A DNA stretch of 64,000 nucleotides, taken from positions 1 through 64,000 of the forward strand of contig OW204010.1 in NCBI GenBank assembly GCA_934047225.1, written 5' to 3'. Source of the stretch: Ypsolopha sequella (lineage: Eukaryota > Arthropoda > Insecta > Lepidoptera > Ypsolophidae). Below, piece after piece: positions 1-9,451 of the stretch. Each line of letters begins with the position of its first letter. The first letter of the stretch is position 1. The notes under the pieces were generated by a model. The model was not told where the DNA came from. It did not search any database and was given only the letters and a program-made list of their open reading frames with translations. A program made the position numbers and the translations under genes.

Positions 1-1997
1 ATCCCGTGCAAAATTCGTCAACATTTCCATTCCACCCTCGCGTAAAAAATTTAACTAACATTGATTTTCCTACTAGCGAGATGTCACTTTTGGAAAAGGG
101 CTTAAAATACAATATTCCTTCTAATTTGTCCCAAAATTCATTGCAAAATTTAGCTGTTGATGCTGAGATTACTGCTATAGTTTCTAAAAAAGATAATATT
201 GTTAAGAGTTTAGTTACGAATGAATACAAAAAGTTGCTGTCTCCTCAAAAGAACAAATCAACCCGGAACTAGCAACATTTAAATCGATTCAGTGTAGGGT
301 TAATGATAACGATCTAGTAATTTCAAAAGCGGATAAAGGTAATACAGTAGTTATAATGAATCGCGAAGAATATAATAGTAAAGTGAATGACGTCATTCAG
401 GGTGACGAGTTTGTTCCACTTAATTCGGATCCAACTAAGAAATTTCAAGCTGAGCTAAAATTGGCCGTCAATAACACATCCTTTGTTTTTCCAGATAACA
501 CTCAATCTAAAGCGAAATTACTGCCTATGAACCCCGTGGCCCCAGCTTTGTACGGTTTGCCAAAAAAACACAAAGATAACATTCCGGTTCGTCCAGTTGT
601 CTCTTACATCGGTGCCCCAGCTTATGATTTGTCAAAACGGTTAAATCACATTTTGTTAGAAAAAACTTCTTTCAAGCCTATCTATTGTCTTAAGAAATAA
701 AGAGGATTTAATATCGAAAATTCATAATGTTCATTTACCCTCTAATGCGAAGTTAGTTATCTTTGGATGTAGATAGCTTATTTACCAATGTTCCTTATGA
801 CGAATGTTTGACTATAATTAGAAATTTGTTAGAAAAACAACGTCTTCACACTGGCGAAATTGATGACCTCCTAAACCTCACATCAGTTTGCATGCAACAA
901 AACTATTTCAAATTCAACAATAGTTTCTACATGCAAAAAGAAGGTTTAGCAATGGGTTCACCCTTAAGTCCGTTGATGGCTGATATTTTCATGGACAGTT
1001 TCGAGACCAAACATATTGTCAATAATTCTAATATTTTGTATTATTATAGATTCGTTGATGACGTCATTCTTTGCTGGACGGGTACTAGTAGGCAGCTAGA
1101 TATATTTGTCAACAAACTTAACAAAATTCACTCAAAAATAAAATTTAAATTAGAAGTCGAACAAGAAAACTCCCTTAATTTTCTAGATTTAACTATTACA
1201 AGATCACAACATCAAACATGAATTTCAAATATACCGTAAGCCAACACACACCGATACTGTAATACCCGCTTCATCTTGTCACCCTTGGGAACATAAACTT
1301 GCTGCTTTTCGTTGTTATGTTCACAGATTAATGACGGTGCCCTTAAGTCCGGACAACTATAAAAAAGAGCTCAATATCATATATCAGATTGCTTTTAATA
1401 ACGGGTATAGTACTAAAATGGTTGACCGATTAATCCATAAAAAACAAAATAGTATTATCAGAAGTAGTTTGTCCGCTTTACAGCCTGAAGGTATTCAAAA
1501 ATATAAAACCAGCTTAACTTACCTAGGACCGATTTCTGAACGGGTTGCGAAGATCTTTCGGCGTTCTGGTGTTCGCGTTTGCTTTCAGAACTAATAATAA
1601 GATCAAGCGGCTTTGCAATGGAAAGGATAAGTTAGATAAAAAGCAACAGTCGGGTATTTACAAATTGTGCTGCAGTGAATGTAACGGTGTTTACATCGGT
1701 CAAACGGGTCGTAGCTTTGAAACTAGGTATAAAGAACACATCTCAGCCTATAGAAATAATCATCCCGAAAAATCACATTTTGCGAAACATATTTTAGAGT
1801 CCGGTCATAGTTTGCCTAACAATCATTCATTTGATATAAAACATATTTGTAAGAAAGGTTTAAGAATGTGTGTGCTAGAACAGTTAGAGATATTGAAAAA
1901 CAAGAATAACTCTGATTTACTCAACGAACAAACAATTTATAAGTACTCCCCTTTTACGTATGTTTTCGTCATCCATTTATTCCCACCAAACAACTAG
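1..1997 (+). pseudogene. Frameshifted upstream PLE copy
   Basis: This copy matches the intact one at 2744-4740 almost base for base, but its frame is broken at least six times: near 223, 697, 757, 1215, 1576 and 1936. Each break adds or removes one or two bases in a short A or T run. I saw only one substitution, near 565, where an ATA codon of the intact copy reads AAA. The 5' end lies outside the window. So many homopolymer indels with so few substitutions suggests consensus error or a very recent copy rather than slow decay. Confidence 0.85.
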
Positions 1998-2008
1998 CCA
2001 GGCCGGTG

Positions 2009-2046
2009 TATAAAAGGTGAGCTCCGGGCGGCAGCTCGTCATTTGC
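2009..2046 (+). promoter_or_regulatory. PLE core promoter (TATA box and initiator), copy 1
   Basis: TATAAAA at 2009-2015 is followed by TCATTT at 2039-2044, matching the arthropod initiator TCAKTY. Its A lies 32 bp from the first T of the TATA box, the normal spacing. In the intact copy the same TATA box overlaps the TAA stop codon. Transcription from here would read into the next tandem copy, the expected role of a pseudo-LTR. No transcript evidence is available. Confidence 0.5.
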
Positions 2047-2062
2047 TGTCGAGCGGTCGGGC

Positions 2063-2118
2063 GGACTACACATCCCGAGGATGCCTCGTTTAGAGGCGAA
2101 ACACGTGTCGATAAGTTT
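2063..2118 (+). ncRNA. Candidate hammerhead ribozyme in PLE pseudo-LTR, copy 1
   Basis: PLE pseudo-LTRs are known to carry hammerhead ribozymes. Here CCGAGGA (2075-2081) stands where CTGATGA is expected, two differences. After one extra T comes a 5-bp stem II, 2083-2087 with 2093-2097, around the loop GTTTA. GAA at 2098-2100 precedes ACACGTGT (2101-2108), a loopless palindromic stem III of the kind that works as a dimer. Cleavage would follow C2109. Stem I pairs ATC 2072-2074 with GAT 2110-2112, then GACT 2064-2067 with AGTT 2114-2117 across an internal loop. The altered core makes activity uncertain. Confidence 0.45.
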
Positions 2119-2280
2119 TCTTGCTTGTTATTTAAGATTGCTTTATTTTGTGCTCGTACTGCTTGCTTTGCTTGTGCATGTTTTATGCGGGAGGGCGGGC
2201 GGTGCTTGAGTCTGCATTTTGAATAGCATGGTAAGAGTGTTTAGCGGAATATTGCAAATTATTAATATATCTACAAATTT

Positions 2281-4755
2281 ATGATGGACTTCCGCAAAGT
2301 AACGCCTTTTTCAATAAATTTTATTCGGTCAGCAAGCATAGCTGAACAGGCGAAATTGTATGTTAAGCTTACCAAATTACATCGACTTGCTTCACAAAAT
2401 GTTTGGTTTAATCAACAATGTAAGAAAAATCAAATTGTCCCCAACTACATAAAATTAAATATCCGTTGTAACATACACACTAGGTCATCGTTTTTAGCTA
2501 TCAAAAAAGCACAACTAGCGTGGTTGAATGATGAAATAAGGTATTGGTTCTCGGTAAGAAATAATCTTAAAACTCATCTAAAAGTTCTCCATACTGAATT
2601 AACTTTTTCTTTACACAGCAGTGAATTTGATAGCCTAGACAGAAAGGCTAGAGATTTGGCGTCGAAAGTGGTACACGAAAAATATCTCATCCAGAGGGGC
2701 AAGTTGGACAGATTAATACAGTGTAATAACCGTTTAATTAACCATCCCGTGCAAAATTCGTCAACATTTCCATTCCACCCTCGCGTAAAAAATTTAACTA
2801 ACATTGATTTTCCTACTAGCGAGATGTCACTTTTGGAAAAGGGCTTAAAATACAATATTCCTTCTAATTTGTCCCAAAATTCATTGCAAAATTTAGCTGT
2901 TGATGCTGAGATTACTGCTATAGTTTCTAAAAAAGATAATATTGTTAAGAGTTTAGTTACGAATGAAATACAAAAAGTTGCTGTCTCCTCAAAAGAACAA
3001 ATCAACCCGGAACTAGCAACATTTAAATCGATTCAGTGTAGGGTTAATGATAACGATCTAGTAATTTCAAAAGCGGATAAAGGTAATACAGTAGTTATAA
3101 TGAATCGCGAAGAATATAATAGTAAAGTGAATGACGTCATTCAGGGTGACGAGTTTGTTCCACTTAATTCGGATCCAACTAAGAAATTTCAAGCTGAGCT
3201 AAAATTGGCCGTCAATAACACATCCTTTGTTTTTCCAGATAACACTCAATCTAAAGCGAAATTACTGCCTATGAACCCCGTGGCCCCAGCTTTGTACGGT
3301 TTGCCAAAAATACACAAAGATAACATTCCGGTTCGTCCAGTTGTCTCTTACATCGGTGCCCCAGCTTATGATTTGTCAAAACGGTTAAATCACATTTTGT
3401 TAGAAAAAACTTCTTTCAAGCCTATCTATTGTCTTAAGAATAAAGAGGATTTAATATCGAAAATTCATAATGTTCATTTACCCTCTAATGCGAAGTTAGT
3501 ATCTTTGGATGTAGATAGCTTATTTACCAATGTTCCTTATGACGAATGTTTGACTATAATTAGAAATTTGTTAGAAAAACAACGTCTTCACACTGGCGAA
3601 ATTGATGACCTCCTAAACCTCACATCAGTTTGCATGCAACAAAACTATTTCAAATTCAACAATAGTTTCTACATGCAAAAAGAAGGTTTAGCAATGGGTT
3701 CACCCTTAAGTCCGTTGATGGCTGATATTTTCATGGACAGTTTCGAGACCAAACATATTGTCAATAATTCTAATATTTTGTATTATTATAGATTCGTTGA
3801 TGACGTCATTCTTTGCTGGACGGGTACTAGTAGGCAGCTAGATATATTTGTCAACAAACTTAACAAAATTCACTCAAAAATAAAATTTAAATTAGAAGTC
3901 GAACAAGAAAACTCCCTTAATTTTCTAGATTTAACTATTACAAGATCACAACATCAACATGAATTTCAAATATACCGTAAGCCAACACACACCGATACTG
4001 TAATACCCGCTTCATCTTGTCACCCTTGGGAACATAAACTTGCTGCTTTTCGTTGTTATGTTCACAGATTAATGACGGTGCCCTTAAGTCCGGACAACTA
4101 TAAAAAAGAGCTCAATATCATATATCAGATTGCTTTTAATAACGGGTATAGTACTAAAATGGTTGACCGATTAATCCATAAAAAACAAAATAGTATTATC
4201 AGAAGTAGTTTGTCCGCTTTACAGCCTGAAGGTATTCAAAAATATAAAACCAGCTTAACTTACCTAGGACCGATTTCTGAACGGGTTGCGAAGATCTTTC
4301 GGCGTTCTGGTGTTCGCGTTGCTTTCAGAACTAATAATAAGATCAAGCGGCTTTGCAATGGAAAGGATAAGTTAGATAAAAAGCAACAGTCGGGTATTTA
4401 CAAATTGTGCTGCAGTGAATGTAACGGTGTTTACATCGGTCAAACGGGTCGTAGCTTTGAAACTAGGTATAAAGAACACATCTCAGCCTATAGAAATAAT
4501 CATCCCGAAAAATCACATTTTGCGAAACATATTTTAGAGTCCGGTCATAGTTTGCCTAACAATCATTCATTTGATATAAAACATATTTGTAAGAAAGGTT
4601 TAAGAATGTGTGTGCTAGAACAGTTAGAGATATTGAAAAACAAGAATAACTCTGATTTACTCAACGAACAAACAAATTTTATAAGTACTCCCCTTTTACG
4701 TATGTTTTCGTCATCCATTTATTCCCACCAAACAACTAGCCAGGCCGGTGTATAA
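2281..4755 (+). CDS. Penelope-like element protein: reverse transcriptase plus GIY-YIG endonuclease
   Basis: An uninterrupted 824-residue protein that would copy the element RNA into DNA at a nicked site. Reading along it: an N-terminal helical region (1-200); the finger motif YGLPKIHK (near 341); motif A, SLDVDSLFTNVPY; motif B, GLAMGSPLSPLMADIF; the catalytic motif RFVDDV; then LNFLDLTI and YRKPTHTD; and a C-terminal GIY-YIG nuclease with GIYKLCC, GVYIGQTGRSFETRYKEH and a later H-rich segment. Length and domain order are normal for GIY-YIG Penelope elements. The start is the first of two adjacent ATGs just after the pseudo-LTR, and the stop overlaps the next TATA box. All key motifs look intact, so this copy may be active. 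Confidence 0.93.
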   Translation: MMDFRKVTPFSINFIRSASIAEQAKLYVKLTKLHRLASQNVWFNQQCKKNQIVPNYIKLNIRCNIHTRSSFLAIKKAQLAWLNDEIRYWFSVRNNLKTHLKVLHTELTFSLHSSEFDSLDRKARDLASKVVHEKYLIQRGKLDRLIQCNNRLINHPVQNSSTFPFHPRVKNLTNIDFPTSEMSLLEKGLKYNIPSNLSQNSLQNLAVDAEITAIVSKKDNIVKSLVTNEIQKVAVSSKEQINPELATFKSIQCRVNDNDLVISKADKGNTVVIMNREEYNSKVNDVIQGDEFVPLNSDPTKKFQAELKLAVNNTSFVFPDNTQSKAKLLPMNPVAPALYGLPKIHKDNIPVRPVVSYIGAPAYDLSKRLNHILLEKTSFKPIYCLKNKEDLISKIHNVHLPSNAKLVSLDVDSLFTNVPYDECLTIIRNLLEKQRLHTGEIDDLLNLTSVCMQQNYFKFNNSFYMQKEGLAMGSPLSPLMADIFMDSFETKHIVNNSNILYYYRFVDDVILCWTGTSRQLDIFVNKLNKIHSKIKFKLEVEQENSLNFLDLTITRSQHQHEFQIYRKPTHTDTVIPASSCHPWEHKLAAFRCYVHRLMTVPLSPDNYKKELNIIYQIAFNNGYSTKMVDRLIHKKQNSIIRSSLSALQPEGIQKYKTSLTYLGPISERVAKIFRRSGVRVAFRTNNKIKRLCNGKDKLDKKQQSGIYKLCCSECNGVYIGQTGRSFETRYKEHISAYRNNHPEKSHFAKHILESGHSLPNNHSFDIKHICKKGLRMCVLEQLEILKNKNNSDLLNEQTNFISTPLLRMFSSSIYSHQTTSQAGV

Positions 4756-4788
4756 AAGGTGAGCTCCGGGCGGCAGCTCGTCATTTGC
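4751..4788 (+). promoter_or_regulatory. PLE core promoter, copy 2
   Basis: Same arrangement as at 2009-2046: TATAAAA at 4751-4757 and TCATTT at 4781-4786. The TAA stop of the upstream reading frame (4753-4755) lies inside the TATA box. Confidence 0.5.
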
Positions 4789-4804
4789 TGTCGAGCGGTC
4801 GGGC

Positions 4805-4860
4805 GGACTACACATCCCGAGGATGCCTCGTTTAGAGGCGAAACACGTGTCGATAAGTTT
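4805..4860 (+). ncRNA. Candidate hammerhead ribozyme, copy 2
   Basis: Identical to the candidate at 2063-2118, offset by 2742 bp, with cleavage expected after 4851. Two copies one element apart would release unit-length RNA from a tandem transcript, if the altered core is active. Confidence 0.42.
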
Positions 4861-5065
4861 TCTTGCTTGTTATTTAAGATTGCTTTATTTTGTGCTCGTA
4901 CTGCTTGCTTTGCTTGTGCATGTTTTATGCGGGAGGGCGGGCGGTGCTTGAGTCTGCATTTTGAATAGCATGGTAAGAGTGTTTAGCGGAATATTGCAAA
5001 TTATTAATATATCTACAAATTTATGATGGACTTCCGCAAAGTAACGCCTTTTTCAATAAATTTTA

Positions 5066-5724
5066 TCAGTACTTATATTTATAACAGGTACGGAGTCTGG
5101 GTCAATGAGCTGGTCTCTCGTACTGAAATATCAGTACTTATATTTATATCAGGTACGGAGTCTGGGTCAATGAGCTGGTCTCTCGTACTGAAATATCAGT
5201 ACTTATATTTATATCAGGTACGGAGTCTGGGTCAATGAGCTGGTCTCTCGTACTGAAATATCAGTACTTATATTTATAACAGGTACGGAGTCTGGGTCAA
5301 TGAGCTGGTCTCTCGTACTGAAATATCAGTACTTATATTTATATCAGGTACGGAGTCTGGGTCAATGAGCTGGTCTCTCGTACTGAAATATCAGTACTTA
5401 TATTTATATCAGGTACGGAGTCTGGGTCAATGAGCTGGTCTCTCGTACTGAAATATCAGTACTTATATTTATAACAGGTACGGAGTCTGGGTCAATGAGC
5501 TGGTCTCTCGTACTGAAATATCAGTACTTATATTTATATCAGGTACGGAGTCTGGGTCAATGAGCTGGTCTCTCGTACTGAAATATCAGTACTTATATTT
5601 ATATCAGGTACGGAGTCTGGGACAATGAGCTGGTCTCTCGTACTGAAATATCAGTACTTATATTTATATCAGGTACGGAGTCTGGATCAATGAGCTGGTC
5701 TCTCGTACTGAAATATCAGTACAA
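5066..5724. repeat. 65-bp minisatellite, about 10 copies
   Basis: The unit runs from CAGTACTTATATTTATA to GTACTGAAATAT; copies start at 5067, 5132 and so on. Variation is low (ATAACAGG versus ATATCAGG, GGGTCAA versus GGGACAA or GGATCAA). It begins exactly where the third PLE copy is cut off. Confidence 0.95.
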
Positions 5725-5834
5725 ACTTGTATTTTTACGGTAACTGATTAATTAGATGCAAAGCACAACTTGTTGAAGTTTTGAAACATTTCTATTATTA
5801 CTGAAGTATAATTTATCACTTTTAGTGATTGAGT

Positions 5835-6830
5835 TATATTACTAGTAGTACATTATATTATTAGTAGTACGTTATATTTCAATACATTTAGTACGTCATT
5901 GTGTACGATGACGTCAACATACATACTACGTAGTACATTATATTTACCACTTTTAGTGATTGAGTTATATTACTACGTAGTACATTATATTTATCACTTT
6001 TAGTGATTGAGTTATATTACTACGTAGTACATTATATTTATCACTTTTAGTGATTGAGTTATATTACTACGTAGTACATTATATTTACCACTTTTAGTGA
6101 TTGAGTTATATTACTACGTAGTACATTATATTTATCACTTTTAGTGATTGAGTTATATTACTACGTAGTACATTATATTTACCACTTTTAGTGATTGATT
6201 TATATTACTACGTAGTACATTATATTTATCTATTTTAGTGATTGAGTTATATTACTACGTAGTACATTATATTTACCACTTTTAGTGATTGATTTATATT
6301 ACTACGTAGTACATTATATTTATCACTTTTAGTGATTGAGTTATATTACTACGTAGTACATTATATTTATCACTTTTAGTGATTGAGTTATATTACTACG
6401 TAGTACATTATATTTACCACTTTTAGTGATTGAGTTATATTACTACGTAGTACATTATATTTATCACTTTTAGTGATTGAGTTATATTACTACGTAGTAC
6501 ATTATATTTACCACTTTTAGTGATTGATTTATATTATTACGTAGTACGTTATATTTATCACTTTTAGTGATTGAGTTATATTACTACGTAGTACATTATA
6601 TTTATCACTTTTAGTGATTGAGTTATATTACTACGTAGTACATTATATTTACCACTTTTAGTGATTGATTTATATTATTACGTAGTACATTATATTTATC
6701 ACTTTTAGTGATTGAGTTATATTACTAGTAGTACATTATATTACAAGTAGTACGATATATTACCAGTAGTACATTATATTTCAATACATTTAGTACGTCA
6801 TTGTGTACGATAACGTCAACATCTATGCAG
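5835..6830. repeat. 47-bp minisatellite bracketed by direct repeats
   Basis: About 17 units of a 47-bp sequence containing TTTTAGTGATTGAG and TACTACGTAGTACATTATAT fill roughly 5935-6725. On both sides lies a direct copy of a flanking segment with CAATACATTTAGTACGTCA and GTGTACGATRACGTCAACAT (5880-5930 and 6781-6826). Both arms keep the same order. Confidence 0.9.
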
Positions 6831-6929
6831 AGACCCTCCTGGTCCTGAGGACCTGAGGACCAGGATATTTTTGTTTTAAAATTCACATGATAATTTTCAC
6901 AGAGTTGTTCTTAACATTATTCTCATACA

Positions 6930-7918
6930 TATCGTCACGACAGGAATCCCCGAAGGGGTATCAGAGATGTCCCGAGTGTGAACTGTGAAATGCAAGTCAC
7001 AGTCCTCGCTCGGTACACCCGGTTTTCACCGACGATTATTACGTCCGAACGTGATGAATGGTGGGTCGTGTCTTCCGCAGCAGGCAGACAAAACACAATT
7101 TGAAACGCTAAGTGCAAAAGTGGTGTAACACACATTTTTTTGTGATATATTATGATACGTAAGGCTAAAGTGAGTTACATTCCATTAATGTAATTGCTCA
7201 AATGTGCACCGCGGAGATTGAACCCACTACCTGTCGGTTAGCAGGCGAGCGCTCTACCTCTCAGTTAGCAGGCGAGCGCTCTACCTCTCAGTTAGCAGGC
7301 GAGCGCTCTACCTCTCAGTTAGCAGGCGAGCGCTCTACCTCTCAGTTAGCAGGCGAGCGCTCTACCTCTCTGTTAGCAGGCGAGCGCTCTACCTCTCAGT
7401 TAGCAGGCGAGCGCTCTACCTCTCAGTTAGCAGGCGAGCGCTCTACCTCTCTGTTAGCAGGCGAGCGCTCTACCTCTCAGTTAGCAGGCGAGCGCTCTAC
7501 CTCTCAGTTAGCAGACGAGCGCTCTACCTCTCAGTTAGCAGGCGAGCGCTCTACCTCTCAGTTAGCAGGCGAGCGCTCTACCTCTCAGTTAGCAGGCGAG
7601 CGCTCTACCTCTCAGTTAGCAGGCGAGCGCTCTACCTCTCTGTTAGCAGGCGAGCGCTCTACCTCTCAGTTAGCAGGCGAGCGCTCTACCTCTCAGTTAG
7701 CAGGCGAGCGCTCTACCTCTCAGTTAGCAGGCGAGCGCTCTACCTCTCAGTTAGCAGGCGAGCGCTCTACCTCTCAGTTAGCAGGCGAGCGCTCTACCTC
7801 TCAGTTAGCAGGCGAGCGCTCTACCTCTCAGTTAGCAGGCGAGCGCTCTACCTCTCAGTTAGCAGGCGAGCGCTCTACCTCTCAGTTAGCAGGCGAGCGC
7901 TCTACCTCTCGGCCATAG
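6930..7918 (-). mobile_element. tRNA-derived SINE with an expanded tRNA head
   Basis: Read on the minus strand it begins with a tRNA-like head (7195-7918), then a body, and ends in the tail near 6930-6975 that contains CCCCTTCGGGGATTC. The same body and tail occur at 47975-48243. The head resembles glycine tRNA (GCTCGCCTGC around the anticodon) and ends in a B-box-like GGTTCAATCTCC. The segment carrying the A box and anticodon arm has been amplified into a 27-bp array. Confidence 0.75.
7229..7912. repeat. 27-bp array inside the SINE tRNA head
   Basis: About 25 copies of a 27-bp unit, TTAGCAGGCGAGCGCTCTAC plus CTCTCAG on the plus strand. On the minus strand each unit carries GAGGTAGAGCGCTCGCCTGC, which spans the A-box region and anticodon arm of the SINE head. 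Because 27 is a multiple of three, the array stays open as a repetitive frame that is not a protein. Confidence 0.93.
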
Positions 7919-8210
7919 AGAAAATAAACTAATCATAAGATTTAGTTTTACTAACTATAGAAATGGCAGGAAATTTTAAATTTGTGCGTTTTCATTAGGA
8001 ACATGACTGTGTTCAAATATGTTACACTTCGAACGCAATATTTACATTTTTATTTGTTGTATGTTCGTGAGTTGTATACAAAATGTAAGTATTTATTTGT
8101 TACACTTTTTGTTCTCGTTTTACGAGTACAGAACTCAAACATATCATATTTTATTAGATGGATTTTACAATATCTAGATTTTTTGATGTTGGATATTATG
8201 CCAGCTATAA
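7919..8210. other. AT-rich sequence, nothing recognised
   Basis: No motif, frame or repeat supported here. Confidence 0.6.
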
Positions 8211-8212
8211 TA

Positions 8213-8752
8213 TACTGGTGGACATAAAAATCGACTCAAACATTGTTGTCCTACATTCAAGGGAATAACCCAATCATAAAAACATAAACATATGAAATAT
8301 ATATCATTTTAAAGGTATAGGCCTCCACCTTTGAATAAATGCATTTTGGTTTAAAAGTATTCGCTATACAGGACGTGAAATTAATTTAATTAATTAAAAA
8401 CTTATTAGGTCAATGAAGAACCGGCTGCAAGCAGTTATAAGGGTTAGAGGGGGGAACACGAAGTACTAATGTTAAACTTAATTAATGAATAAATGAATGA
8501 TTTTCTAAAAGAAGGTTTTTTTTAAAATTTTTCACTATTTGATTATTTCAATATTTATTAATGCATCACTTAAAAAAAAAATTACAGCCTGTATCGCAAA
8601 TACTTTAAGACAAAAATGCATTTAATCAAAGGTGGAGGCCTATACCTTTAAAATGATATGTTGTATATTTCATATGTTTATGTTTGTATGATTGGGTTAT
8701 TTCCTTAAATGTAGAACAACAATGCTTGAGTCGATTTTTATGTCCACCAGTG
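8213..8752. mobile_element. 540-bp MITE with TA target duplication
   Basis: Long terminal inverted repeats start YACTGGTGGACATAAAAATC and continue imperfectly for over 150 bp on each side. The element is flanked by TA at 8211-8212 and 8753-8754, as expected of Tc1/mariner-mobilised elements. The central part (8390-8580) has no coding capacity. Confidence 0.88.
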
Positions 8753-9028
8753 TATATTTTAAACGTTCTTTTTTTCTTTTTCCCTGAATCCGCCGATTTT
8801 TTTATAAAATTTACAATAACCCATTTGTAGTAATTTCCCGCTTACATTGGTGACACGTATCTAATATTTGTGTTTTTACCTGTTTTTATTGTACGATGAA
8901 TGACACATCATAACATAATGTTGACCGACACACGGTACCTACCTATACATTAGTTTCAATCGGTTTTTCCTATTAGTACTTATGTGTATAACTTAAGATA
9001 AATTAAATATTTTAGTAATACATACATT

Positions 9029-9227
9029 TATGCAGCCAAATTTATACTGGAGGCGTGGTAAGTGATCAGTATCAAAATGAAATGTTTACCTCCCATAGAA
9101 ATAGACTCGGGGAGACTTGCGTTTGTAGCGAACACGTATCTAATATTTACAACATTCACAAAATGGGTCACCGGACCTTGATACTGAGCGCTTACCGACT
9201 CTTCAATATAAATTTGGCTGCATAAAT
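9029..9227. mobile_element. Short MITE with inverted repeats
   Basis: The ends TTATGCAGCCAAATTTATA and TATAAATTTGGCTGCATAA are inverted, and the interior shares words such as AAGTGATCAGTATC with the MITE at 48573-48834, so the two look related. Confidence 0.75.
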
Positions 9228-9284
9228 TAATAAAACAAGTGAGTTTTATCAATAATAACACATTTAAGAAAATCCCGGCGGCCA

Positions 9285-9451
9285 TCACTGCGGCAGCTCT
9301 CCACCCTCACCATCATCAACATCCCCATCACCAACATCGTCGGCTGACTCCCGCGTCATCACCGCCAGCAGCGCCGCCTGCAGAGGTGCGAGGAACACGC
9401 CCGGCAACCGTCACAGACCCGCCACGGAGCAGGCGGTCGACGACAACCAAC
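9285..9451 (-). CDS. Candidate exon F (last) of SLC10A7-like gene, with in-frame TGA
   Basis: A GC-rich patch in AT-rich surroundings. An acceptor ending CCGCAG at 9452 gives the phase needed after exon E and leads to a TGA at 9285-9287. The segment GVFLAPLQAALLAVM corresponds to the last family helix (family pattern YHPxQxxLG), followed by an acidic tail. A TGA at 9411-9413 interrupts this frame 12 codons in. The acceptor has a poor pyrimidine tract and a LINE 3' end sits just beyond it, so the true boundary may have been lost. This is the least certain exon. Confidence 0.35.

Larger units (their letters stand above)
1..5065 (+). mobile_element. Tandem Penelope-like retroelement (PLE) copies
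   Basis: Three head-to-tail pieces share a period of about 2742 bp: a copy cut by the window edge and broken by frameshifts (1-1997), a complete copy (2281-4755), and a third copy that stops 43 nt into its reading frame (5023-5065). Near-identical spacers of about 285 bp follow each reading frame (1998-2280 and 4740-5022), as expected of the pseudo-LTRs of tandem Penelope elements. The protein has a reverse transcriptase with a GIY-YIG endonuclease at its C-terminus, which defines the endonuclease-bearing PLEs. The third copy ends directly in a 65-bp minisatellite. Confidence 0.92.

Noticed and set aside
7202..7918. 238-codon frame with SQLAGERST repeats
   Set aside because: Generated by the 27-bp array in a SINE head; not a protein gene.
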